From NCBI GenBank assembly GCA_905233335.1, contig CAJOED010000044.1, positions 6,008-14,293 on the forward strand: DNA of 8,286 nt. The letters are read 5' to 3'. The translations under genes were made by a program, and so were the position numbers. The DNA is from an uncultured Synergistales bacterium. Its GTDB lineage: Bacteria > Synergistota > Synergistia > Synergistales > Aminobacteriaceae. The stretch's first letter is position 1, and each line of letters starts with the position of its first letter. The notes under the pieces were generated by a model, which did not search any database, had not been told where the DNA came from, and worked only from the letters and a program-made list of their open reading frames with translations. Of the stretch, positions 1 through 7,162 are shown in pieces.

Positions 1-1
1 C

Positions 2-1621
2 AACAAGTCCACGTACTTGAACATTCTCAAACCGTCGGAGGCCGTGCACACACACAAAGTTACGTATGAGGACATCGGCGGCTTGAGTTCACAGATCCGA
101 AAAGTCCGGGAGATGATTGAGCTTCCGTTGCGTTTTCCGCAGGTGTTCGAGAAACTCGGCATTCAGCCCCCGCGCGGAGTGTTGCTCTATGGCCCTCCCG
201 GTACAGGCAAGACCGTAATCGCCCGTGCTGTTGCGAATGAGACTGACGCATGGTTCACGCACATATCAGGGCCGGAAATCATCGGGAAGTTCTACGGTGA
301 AAGTGAAGAGAGACTGCGAAAAATTTTCGAGGAAGCACAAGACCGGGCACCCTCAATAATATTCATTGATGAGATTGATGCGATCGCTCCAAAACGCGAG
401 GACATGGGCGGCGAAAAACAGGTCGAACGAAGAGTCGTCGCACAGCTCCTGGCACTCATGGACGGCCTGAAATCACGCGGGCAGTTAATCGTCATCGGTG
501 CTACGAATATCCCGAACTCATTAGACCCAGCGTTACGGAGGCCGGGACGTTTCGACCGCGAAATCTCTATTCCTGTTCCCGACAGAAAAGGACGGCTCGA
601 AATCCTCAAAATACACACGCGCGGTATGCCGTTAGCTCAAGACGTAGACCTCAACAGAATTGCGGATCTCTCTCACGGTTTCGTCGGGGCGGATCTGGAA
701 GCTCTCGCAAAAGAAGCTGCTATGTCGTGCGTACGTGATATTCTGCCGTACGTGAATTTTAATGAGCAACTGATACCGTATGAGCGAATATCAGGGCTTG
801 AAGTCAGCATGAAGCACTTTATGAATGCCATTCTCGAAACAGAACCGTCCGCAACCCGTGAAGTTTTCGTGGAAATTCCCGACGTATCAATGAGCGACAT
901 CGGCGGGCTTGACGACATCAAAGCAGAACTCCTCAACGCTGTAACTTGGCCGCTGAAACATGCAGATATATATGAACGTTACGACATACAGCCGGTGCGT
1001 GGTATCTTGTTACAGGGTGCTTCAGGGACAGGAAAGACTCTTCTCGCTAAGGCTCTCGCTCATGAAAGCGGCGTGAACTTCATCAGCGTACAAAGTGCTA
1101 ATGTTCTGTCGCGTTACTTGGGAGAGTCGGAGCGTGCACTCAAAGATATTTTCAGGGTTGCAAAACAGGCGGCACCGTCGATAATATTTTTTGACGGGAT
1201 AGAGGCACTTTTCCCGGAACGTAACGGGAGTAACTCTGCGTTTGCGTCAACAGAGAGCAGGCTCACGGGACAATTCCTGGCAGAAATGCGCGGCATCGAG
1301 GAACTGAACGGCGTAACAGTCCTCGCGGAAACCAACAGGCCGGAACTCATCGACAAGTCGTTGATGACACTGTTTGACCTGAAACTCGAACTGCCATTAC
1401 CCGACACGAACACACGCGCAGAAATCTTCAGGCTCACTCTCCGCAAAAAGCCTCTTGCTGATGACGTATCACTCACGGAACTTGCCGAACTCACAGAGAA
1501 CTTCACGGGCGGAGATATTGCGATGTTGTGCAGACGGGCGGCAATGAGTGCGCTGAAAAATGACCGGGTAAACTTTATAATACATACAGAAGATTTTAGG
1601 AGGGCATTGAATAATGATTGA
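2..1621 (+). CDS. CDC48/p97-type double AAA+ ATPase, 5'-partial
   Basis: This is a CDC48/VCP-like AAA+ unfoldase, normally a hexameric ring that uses ATP to extract or unfold proteins in the cytoplasm. The reading frame is open to the left edge. The first in-frame start-like codon (TTG at 17) has no ribosome binding site, so the true start and the N-domain probably lie upstream. Numbering from that TTG, domain D1 has Walker A GPPGTGKT (59-66), Walker B IIFIDE (114-119), sensor-1 GATN (161-164) and the arginine-finger motif RRPGRFD (174-180). A second VEIPDVSMSDIGGL-type junction (285-298) opens D2, with Walker A GASGTGKT (334-341). D2 Walker B reads IIFFDG (389-394), so the catalytic Glu is Gly. 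The RPGRFD finger motif is replaced by MTLFDLK (450-456), two residues shorter. D1 is therefore probably the active motor, and D2 probably binds but does not hydrolyse ATP. The family call is sure; the substrate is unknown. It overlaps the next gene by 8 nt. Confidence 0.93.
   Translation, partial: NKSTYLNILKPSEAVHTHKVTYEDIGGLSSQIRKVREMIELPLRFPQVFEKLGIQPPRGVLLYGPPGTGKTVIARAVANETDAWFTHISGPEIIGKFYGESEERLRKIFEEAQDRAPSIIFIDEIDAIAPKREDMGGEKQVERRVVAQLLALMDGLKSRGQLIVIGATNIPNSLDPALRRPGRFDREISIPVPDRKGRLEILKIHTRGMPLAQDVDLNRIADLSHGFVGADLEALAKEAAMSCVRDILPYVNFNEQLIPYERISGLEVSMKHFMNAILETEPSATREVFVEIPDVSMSDIGGLDDIKAELLNAVTWPLKHADIYERYDIQPVRGILLQGASGTGKTLLAKALAHESGVNFISVQSANVLSRYLGESERALKDIFRVAKQAAPSIIFFDGIEALFPERNGSNSAFASTESRLTGQFLAEMRGIEELNGVTVLAETNRPELIDKSLMTLFDLKLELPLPDTNTRAEIFRLTLRKKPLADDVSLTELAELTENFTGGDIAMLCRRAAMSALKNDRVNFIIHTEDFRRALNND
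1598..1603 (+). promoter_or_regulatory. Shine-Dalgarno site of the pseudouridine synthase gene
   Basis: A perfect AGGAGG lies 10 nt before the ATG at 1614, inside the last codons of the CDC48-like gene. It fixes the start of the downstream gene at 1614 and supports translation from a shared mRNA. Confidence 0.8.
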
Positions 1622-2555
1622 GATCGTTGCGAAAAAAGACTATGAACGCCTCGATGTTTTTTTGTCGGAAGAACTTGATATTTCACGGACGCGCGTAAAA
1701 CATCTGATTGATGACAAGAACATACGGACAAAGAAAAAATCAGCAGTCCTGAAAGCGTCAACAAAAGTTCTTGCAGGCCAGAAATTTTTTGCGGAAATTC
1801 CTAGTTCGCTGAATATCGAGTACCTCAAAGCAGAGCCGATAGATTTCGGGGTCGTCTATGAAGATGAGTATCTGCTCGTCGTCGACAAGCCGTCGGGGAT
1901 TGTCGTACATCCTGCTCCGGGAAACTGGCGCGGCACTCTCGTGAACGGCCTCGTGTACCGTTACCCGGAAATGCGCGAAATGACCACGTGGCTCCGTCCG
2001 GGAATAGTTCAACGCCTCGACGCAGGGACATCGGGACTTATGGTTGTTGCGAAAAAACAGAAAGTCAGCCAGACCCTGCAGACCATGTTCCAGAATAGAA
2101 AAATCGACAAGAAATATATAGCTCTCATTCACGGCTGTCCGAAAAGAAAAGAAGGTACAATCTCCGGCCCTGTCGACAGAGACCCGAACAACTTTCTGAA
2201 AATGTGCGTGATTGAGGGCGGCAAACCGTCAAAGACCGGCTACAAAGTGTTATGGAGCAAAAATAAGGTCTCTATGATAGTGTGCAAGCTGTTCACCGGG
2301 AGAATGCATCAAATTCGCGTGCACATGTCCGCGCTCGGCTATCCGCTTCTCGGTGATTTCATGTACGGCGCAAAAGATGAGTTTGCGAGAGTGTACCTGC
2401 ACTCGTGGCAGCTTGAGTTCACTCACCCCGTAACGGAAGAAAAAATGTTGTTCACACAGAAAGTTACGCCGGATTTTGTGAAGGTGATAGCTGGTATCAA
2501 GGACGGCGGAAAGTTTCCCAAAGAGTTACTGCGGCAGGAAGAGAGTAACTCATGA
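1614..2555 (+). CDS. RluA/RluD-family 23S rRNA pseudouridine synthase
   Basis: This enzyme converts specific uridines in large-subunit rRNA to pseudouridine; the exact target (RluD- or RluC-like) cannot be told from sequence alone. An N-terminal S4 RNA-binding domain covers about residues 10-60 (ERLDVFLSEELDISRTRVKH). The catalytic domain starts with YEDEYLLVVDKPSGIVVHP (82-100) and carries the active-site motif QRLDAGTSG (133-141), with D136 as the predicted nucleophile. Further family motifs are KKYIALIHG (166-174) and FTGRMHQIRVHMSALGYPLLGD (starting at 227). The family motif normally reads HRLD; here His is Gln. The length of 313 residues is typical. The ATG at 1614 is supported by AGGAGG and an 8-nt overlap with the preceding ATPase gene, so the two are probably co-transcribed. 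A promoter for the next gene begins just after its stop codon. Confidence 0.94.
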   Translation: MIEIVAKKDYERLDVFLSEELDISRTRVKHLIDDKNIRTKKKSAVLKASTKVLAGQKFFAEIPSSLNIEYLKAEPIDFGVVYEDEYLLVVDKPSGIVVHPAPGNWRGTLVNGLVYRYPEMREMTTWLRPGIVQRLDAGTSGLMVVAKKQKVSQTLQTMFQNRKIDKKYIALIHGCPKRKEGTISGPVDRDPNNFLKMCVIEGGKPSKTGYKVLWSKNKVSMIVCKLFTGRMHQIRVHMSALGYPLLGDFMYGAKDEFARVYLHSWQLEFTHPVTEEKMLFTQKVTPDFVKVIAGIKDGGKFPKELLRQEESNS

Positions 2556-2579
2556 GCATAATTCCTCAATAGAAGACGT

Positions 2580-2588
2580 TGCTATAAT
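2580..2588 (+). promoter_or_regulatory. Extended -10 promoter of the dnaN operon
   Basis: The 69-nt gap before dnaN contains TGCTATAAT: a perfect TATAAT at 2583-2588 preceded by the extended -10 TG at 2580-2581. No good -35 hexamer is seen 15-18 nt upstream (the region reads AATTCCTC), which fits an extended -10 promoter. Transcription would begin near 2595, leaving a leader of about 30 nt. It is the only clear housekeeping-type promoter found in a non-coding stretch and probably drives dnaN through tspO. Confidence 0.65.
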
Positions 2589-2603
2589 AGACAAACTTTC
2601 AGA

Positions 2604-2610
2604 GAAAGGA
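2604..2610 (+). promoter_or_regulatory. Putative Shine-Dalgarno site of dnaN
   Basis: GAAAGGA lies 14 nt before the ATG at 2625. This is longer than usual spacing, but it is the only purine-rich stretch in the leader and the start is supported by alignment to the usual DnaN N-terminus. Confidence 0.5.
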
Positions 2611-2624
2611 ATTTTTACACACGA

Positions 2625-3848
2625 ATGAAACTGGAACTGGAACGTCAGAATTTTCTCAAAGCATGGCAGACAGCAGAGAAAATTTCGGCAACGAAGACGA
2701 CAAAAGAATCAATCAGCGGAATATTAATCACAGCAGACGAAAACAACACAGTAACCCTCACTGCTACGAACTTGCAGACTTCCGTGAAGTGTACGGCAGA
2801 AGGCGCAAACGTGTTGGCACCCGGAGTCGCTCTCGTACCTGCGGCATTTTTGGGAAGCATGATGAGGAAGACGAACGCTGAAGACCTCGTGCTCGATGTC
2901 GACGAGAAACGCGGACTCCTTATCGCCGGAAGCAGCAAGACACGATTCGCGGTTGTGCCCGTCGGGGAGTTCCCGAATATCCCGGAGAGCAGCAGCGCAG
3001 AACTCATCTGTGAGATACAGTCAATGGATCTCTCGCGCCTCATCAACGAGGGAGGAAGTGCCGCCTCACAGCCGCAGGATTTCCCAAAGTACATGGGAAC
3101 GTGTTTATTGCGTACGGAAGATGAATACATCAAGATAGTATCAACGGACGGAAAAAGATTAGCGAGTTCAAGATGTATATGTTCTGTGTCAAAGGCCGAT
3201 GATCTGCTTCTCCCTGCTCCGGCACTAAAGGAACTCGGAAAAACTATCGCGGCATATTCCGAAAAGAACATAAAGATTTTTGCGGACGACTCGACAGCAT
3301 GGTTCACTCTTGAGGGAGTAGAGTTCTCCATCAGGAAGATAGACGCGGCATTCCCGAAATACGAGCGAATACTCAACAAGGACGTACGCACAACCCTCCG
3401 GGCATCATGCAGTGAATTATCGTCAGTGCTTGACAGGGTTGATATTGTCGCGAAAACAACGCCCGCACACATTATGGCGATAATATTACAGCCCGGCAAC
3501 GGAGAAGTGAGAATTACTGCCCGCGCTCCTGAAGTCGGAACAGCGAACGAAACACTATATGCCACTGTTGAAGGGAGCAACATGCAGATAGGCTTCAACG
3601 TCGGATATTTTCAGGACGGCCTGAAAGTGTTGGCAGCAGGTGATGTAGTTATTGAGTTCAGCGACGAGGAAGGCCAAGCGCGAATGTTCAAGAGTGAGAG
3701 CGATGATTTTCTGTATATGCTTATGCCCGCAAGACTAAGTTCACAGGACGCAATGACGGAAGAAGAAATCGGAGACTTCAACCCTGACGCACCCGAATAT
3801 CAGGAAGTACAGCAGGAACAACAGCCCGAACAGCCTGAAGCGTTTTGA
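2625..3848 (+). CDS. dnaN: DNA polymerase III beta subunit (sliding clamp)
   Basis: This is the ring-shaped dimeric clamp that encircles DNA and tethers the replicative polymerase and many repair enzymes. The start gives a family-typical N-terminus (MKLELERQNFLKAW...). The three clamp domains cover about residues 1-125, 126-250 and 251-371. Recognisable blocks are FAVVPVGEFPNIP (108-120), YIKIVSTDGKRLA (168-180), FSIRKIDAAFPKYERIL (234-250) and the canonical C-terminal YMLMPARL (364-371), which forms part of the pocket that binds client peptides. Most clamps end there. This one continues for 36 more residues that are acidic and Gln-rich (EEEIGDF..., EVQQEQQPEQPEAF), giving 407 residues instead of about 370. 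It is first in a tight gene string behind an extended -10 promoter, and its stop overlaps the recF start by 4 nt. No dnaA gene lies in the window, unlike the common dnaA-dnaN-recF order. Confidence 0.96.
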   Translation: MKLELERQNFLKAWQTAEKISATKTTKESISGILITADENNTVTLTATNLQTSVKCTAEGANVLAPGVALVPAAFLGSMMRKTNAEDLVLDVDEKRGLLIAGSSKTRFAVVPVGEFPNIPESSSAELICEIQSMDLSRLINEGGSAASQPQDFPKYMGTCLLRTEDEYIKIVSTDGKRLASSRCICSVSKADDLLLPAPALKELGKTIAAYSEKNIKIFADDSTAWFTLEGVEFSIRKIDAAFPKYERILNKDVRTTLRASCSELSSVLDRVDIVAKTTPAHIMAIILQPGNGEVRITARAPEVGTANETLYATVEGSNMQIGFNVGYFQDGLKVLAAGDVVIEFSDEEGQARMFKSESDDFLYMLMPARLSSQDAMTEEEIGDFNPDAPEYQEVQQEQQPEQPEAF

Positions 3849-4867
3849 TAATCACGAGGAGTACAGCAAGAAATTTCAGGAATTTGCGCCCGGATCTTTA
3901 TGTCGAATGGGATCCGGGTATTAATTTAGTTCTTGGCGCGAACGGTTCAGGAAAAACAAACCTCCTCGAAACATTGAGCATTCTCACTGGCTGGGGAGCA
4001 TTCTCACGTACACAGAACGTCATATCGTGGGACGGGAAATTTCCGCGAGCGTTCGTCGGTGCTGAAGTGTCCGGGGAAGAGAAATTCACCGTTACCGCAA
4101 ACATATCTTCACGCGTTGCACTACGGGTTGACGACAAAGCGATAACGTCTACGGAACTCCGATTGCTACTCCCGTCGGTAGTGTTTCTCACGGGGAACAT
4201 CAACCTGATAGACGGCTCACCTTCAGCGCGGCGGCTTTTCGTCGACAGATTATGCTCGCTGTTCTTTCCGGTTTACGCGCGGAGGCTGGCGGAGTTCAAG
4301 TACGTAATGCGTTCACGTATAGCGTTATTGAGGCAGGGCAGGAATTACGAGATTACGACGATCCCATACTGCAAGCTGGGCGGGTGGATTATGGACAGAA
4401 GGCGTGAGGTCGTGAACATGTTGATGGGCATGATAACGCCGGGGAAATTCTCGCTGTCATGTGTGCCGGAGCTGAAAGTTCCGGGTGAAGAGTATCTGCA
4501 CGAGATGTTACGCGCAAACAGGAGCAGGGAGCTTCACGCATTGCGGCCGCAGGACGGGGCGAACTATGACGAACTCGCAATCACAATCACGGAAAACGGA
4601 CGGTCAGCATCGGAAGCATTGAGCAGGGGACAAAAACGGCGGCTTGTGCTGTACATGATAATAATGGCGGGGAAGTTGACGGCGTTGAAATTGAAGCGTG
4701 AACCGATATTATTATTTGATGACCTGACAGCAGAACTTGACGGGGAAGGCAGAGAATGGACATATACACAGCTCAAGAAAACAAAGTGGCAGGTGTTCAT
4801 GACTTCTCCTGAAAAGCCATTTGCTACAAGAAAAAAATTCGGAGGTATAACTTTAGGTGTTCCATGA
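3845..4867 (+). CDS. recF: DNA replication and repair protein RecF
   Basis: RecF is an SMC-like ABC ATPase that helps load RecA at single-stranded gaps through the RecFOR pathway. Walker A is GANGSGKT (31-38), after a family-typical start (ARNFRNL...). The RecF block GSPSARRLFVDRL (124-136) is followed by a helical region with SRIALLRQGRNY (157-168). The ABC signature is LSRGQKRR (259-266), Walker B is ILLFDD (288-293) and the D-loop is TAELDGEG (295-302). At 340 residues it is slightly short for the family (about 360-370) but appears complete. The start is a TTG at 3845 that overlaps the dnaN stop as TTGA; it is the only start that keeps the conserved N-terminus. There is no strong ribosome binding site, so expression probably depends on translational coupling to dnaN. 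It overlaps mnmG by 11 nt. Confidence 0.93.
   Translation: MIITRSTARNFRNLRPDLYVEWDPGINLVLGANGSGKTNLLETLSILTGWGAFSRTQNVISWDGKFPRAFVGAEVSGEEKFTVTANISSRVALRVDDKAITSTELRLLLPSVVFLTGNINLIDGSPSARRLFVDRLCSLFFPVYARRLAEFKYVMRSRIALLRQGRNYEITTIPYCKLGGWIMDRRREVVNMLMGMITPGKFSLSCVPELKVPGEEYLHEMLRANRSRELHALRPQDGANYDELAITITENGRSASEALSRGQKRRLVLYMIIMAGKLTALKLKREPILLFDDLTAELDGEGREWTYTQLKKTKWQVFMTSPEKPFATRKKFGGITLGVP
4841..4846 (+). promoter_or_regulatory. Shine-Dalgarno site of mnmG
   Basis: GGAGGT lies 10 nt upstream of the GTG at 4857, inside the end of recF. It supports GTG as the mnmG start; the ATG at 4864 is out of frame. Confidence 0.8.
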
Positions 4868-6737
4868 TAGATATGAAGTGATAATAATCGGCGGAGGTCA
4901 TGCGGGATGTGAAGCGGCTCTTGCGTGTTCACGTATGGGATGCAGAACTCTCATGCTGAATATGAACGTCGACAACACAGCGTTAATGCCCTGCAACCCG
5001 TCAATCGGAGGGCCGGCAAAAGGTCATCTTGTGCGTGAAGTGAGTGCGTTGGGCGGTGAACAGGCACGTGCGGCGGATGCTTCTACGCTGATGGTGAGGT
5101 GGCTCAACACGTCGAAAGGTGCGGCAGTGAGGGCTTTGCGTGCACAATGCGATCCGGGGCTTTACGGGACGTATTACCGCAAGTTACTCACGGCACAGAA
5201 AAATCTTGATGTACATCAGGACGAAGCAACAGAACTTCTCACACAGAACGGGAAAATTTCGGGCGTACTCACACGGCACGGCTCAACTTATGAGGCTCAA
5301 GCTGTCGTGATATGCGGCGGAGTGTATTTGGGCGGTCGGGTGTTTATCGGCGAAAAGTCTTTTGCGTCGGGGCCGATGGGACAGACCAACGCGGCGAAAC
5401 TTCCTGACTCACTCGCGAACTTGGGCATACGTACCGGACTCATGAGGACGGACACAACTCCACGTCTGAACATCAACACGATAGATTTTTCGAGGGCTAC
5501 TCCGCAGGTGTCAGAGAATGAGCCGTTATGCTTTGACCTTTTCGGGGAGAGAAAGACATACACAAATACAGGTTATGCGTGTTACTTTTCGCGGACGACG
5601 GAGAAAACATACGAGATACTTTCACGAAACATACAGCGTTCGCCGTTAGTTACGGGAGATGTTCAGGCACACGGGCCGCGCTATTGTCCGTCGATTGAGG
5701 ATAAATTCCTGCGTTTCCCCGACCACATAACGCATCCGATAGTGTTCGAGCCGGTGTCAATGAATACGAATGAAGTGTACGTGCAGAATTTTTCTACGAG
5801 CCTGCCTTATGACGTGCAAGCAGAGATGATTCACTCGTTACCGGGCTGTGAGAACGCGAAAATCATAAAGCCGGGCTACGGGATTGAGTACGTATATCTC
5901 CTCCCTGACCAGCTCAAACACACCCTCGAAAACAAAAACATTCCGGGCTTATTCTGTGCGGGGCAGGTGAACGGGACTTCGGGCTACGAGGAAGCAGCAG
6001 CGCAGGGACTTCTTGCGGGGATTAATGCGGCGTTGTTGGTGAAGGGACGCGAAGGGCTGACTCTTGGCCGTGATGAGGGGTATTTGGGAGTTCTCGTTGA
6101 CGACCTCACGACGAAAAGCACCGATGAACCGTACAGAATGCTCACCAGCCGTTGTGAACACAGACTGTTATTGCGGTGGGATAACGTAGCGCACAGATTA
6201 TCACGTTACGGGCATGATGCCGGACTGATTGACGAAAAGCAATGGGCATTTCTTGAGCGGAGATTCGAGAACGAACAGCAAGAGATTTCACGCCTCAAAA
6301 CTACCCGCATAACTCCCTCACAGGAACTTGAAGCACTATGCACGGAACACGGCGCGGAAGTGATAAGTGAGCCGATGACCCTCGCGGACTTCCTGAAACA
6401 TCGCGGAGTGAACTATGAGCTTGTGAGCAGAATATCGCCCCCCGAAAACACACTGCACCCGGAAGAGATCGCGCACGTTGAGACGGAATTACGCTACACG
6501 GGCTATCTCGAACGCGAGAACAGAAACGCCGAACGCATGAAGAGCCTCGACAACGCAAAAATCCCCGCTGATTTCGACTATGATGCAGTAACGGGACTTA
6601 GGACGGAGAGCCTGCAGAAGCTGAAACATTTTCGCCCGGAGTCGCTCGGCCAAGCACTACGGATTTCGGGAGTTACGCCGGTCGATGTGCAGTTAGTGTC
6701 AGTGATACTTGCGCGCAATGAACGTAGACATAAATAG
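4857..6737 (+). CDS. mnmG: tRNA U34 carboxymethylaminomethyl-modifying enzyme MnmG (GidA)
   Basis: With its partner MnmE (not in this window), this FAD enzyme adds the aminomethyl or carboxymethylaminomethyl group to the wobble uridine of certain tRNAs. The FAD-binding motif is IIIGGGHAGCEAA (9-21). The conserved CNPSIGGPAKGHLVRE (46-61) and GPRYCPSIEDKFLRFPD (273-289) hold the two functional cysteines, C46 and C277. FCAGQVNGTSGYEEAAAQG (366-384) and YLGVLVDDLTT (409-419) follow. The C-terminal helical domain, which contacts MnmE and tRNA, includes YTGYLERE (547-554) and LRISGVTPVDVQ (601-612). The length of 626 is standard. Two normally near-invariant spots differ: RTDTTPRL (197-204) where most have KTGTPPRL, and TSRCEHR (430-436) where most have TSRAEYR. 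The start is GTG with a good GGAGGT site. It overlaps recF by 11 nt and dciA by about 20 nt. Confidence 0.95.
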   Translation: MFHDRYEVIIIGGGHAGCEAALACSRMGCRTLMLNMNVDNTALMPCNPSIGGPAKGHLVREVSALGGEQARAADASTLMVRWLNTSKGAAVRALRAQCDPGLYGTYYRKLLTAQKNLDVHQDEATELLTQNGKISGVLTRHGSTYEAQAVVICGGVYLGGRVFIGEKSFASGPMGQTNAAKLPDSLANLGIRTGLMRTDTTPRLNINTIDFSRATPQVSENEPLCFDLFGERKTYTNTGYACYFSRTTEKTYEILSRNIQRSPLVTGDVQAHGPRYCPSIEDKFLRFPDHITHPIVFEPVSMNTNEVYVQNFSTSLPYDVQAEMIHSLPGCENAKIIKPGYGIEYVYLLPDQLKHTLENKNIPGLFCAGQVNGTSGYEEAAAQGLLAGINAALLVKGREGLTLGRDEGYLGVLVDDLTTKSTDEPYRMLTSRCEHRLLLRWDNVAHRLSRYGHDAGLIDEKQWAFLERRFENEQQEISRLKTTRITPSQELEALCTEHGAEVISEPMTLADFLKHRGVNYELVSRISPPENTLHPEEIAHVETELRYTGYLERENRNAERMKSLDNAKIPADFDYDAVTGLRTESLQKLKHFRPESLGQALRISGVTPVDVQLVSVILARNERRHK

Positions 6738-7161
6738 ACTATTCCCGGAAGCCGCAAGACGTGCAGAGATACTTGAGGGCCTGAAGCGTTCATGGGCTTC
6801 TGTCGTCGGTGTAACGCTCGCGAGGAACTCACAGCCATATAATTTGGGCGTGAACTATCTTGATGTTGCCACTCGTAACGATAAGGTTGCCGGTATACTT
6901 CGCAACATGAAGGGGACTATCCAGCGCAAACTGTCAGAGCGTTACGGGTACAAGCCGGACGGTGATTTTTCGCTGAAAGTTACGAAAGAAGTTCCGAGAA
7001 AGAGAACGCTTACTCCGCGAAAAAAGATTACTCGTTCGGTGAAGGTTGATGACGAGGACGTGAAGAAGTACATGCAGGGTTCGCCTGAAACATTGCCGGA
7101 AGAGATAAATTATTCTCTCTCACACCTGCGGGCATATCTCGAAAAAAGGAAGGGAAGGTAA
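6718..7161 (+). CDS. dciA: DUF721 / DciA-family replicative helicase loader
   Basis: DUF721 proteins (DciA) interact with DnaB and help load the replicative helicase in bacteria that lack DnaC or DnaI. The 147-residue product shows the domain's hallmarks. Near the N-terminus LKRSWASVVGVTLARNSQPY carries the Trp and the VVG turn. Then come YLDVATRNDKVAGILRNMK and IQRKLSERYGYKPDGDFSLKV. A basic stretch follows (PRKRTLTPRKKITRSVK), which may contact DNA, and the C-terminal tail is charged and helical. The ATG at 6718 overlaps the mnmG end by 20 nt; a TTG at 6709 in the same frame would add three residues. Neither start has a clear ribosome binding site, which suggests coupling to mnmG translation. 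Placement near dnaN and recF fits a replication role. The family call is good; function is by family. Confidence 0.85.
   Translation: MNVDINRLFPEAARRAEILEGLKRSWASVVGVTLARNSQPYNLGVNYLDVATRNDKVAGILRNMKGTIQRKLSERYGYKPDGDFSLKVTKEVPRKRTLTPRKKITRSVKVDDEDVKKYMQGSPETLPEEINYSLSHLRAYLEKRKGR
7147..7158 (+). promoter_or_regulatory. Shine-Dalgarno region of tspO
   Basis: The purine run AGGAAGGGAAGG covers the last codons of dciA and ends 4 nt before the tspO ATG; GGAAGGG at 7148-7154 has the more usual 8-nt spacing. It supports the start at 7163. Confidence 0.7.
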
Positions 7162-7162
7162 C

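Noticed and set aside
17..19. TTG at 17 as the true start of the CDC48-like gene
   Set aside because: There is no ribosome binding site before it, the frame is open to the window edge, and family members carry an N-domain of well over 100 residues before the first AAA domain.
1114..1764. Open frame of 216 codons on the - strand across the ATPase/pseudouridine synthase junction
   Set aside because: It overlaps two solid + strand genes in antisense and shows a Ser/Arg-rich shadow composition with no motif.
2556..2624. Possible replication origin in the dnaN leader
   Set aside because: The 69-nt gap has a promoter but no DnaA-box-like TTATCCACA or its complement and no repeated elements, and dnaA is not adjacent.
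2645..3598. Long open frame of 317 codons on the - strand opposite dnaN
   Set aside because: It lies wholly within the clearly coding dnaN gene, has no recognisable domain, and its composition (Ser/Ala/Arg runs) is typical of an antisense shadow.
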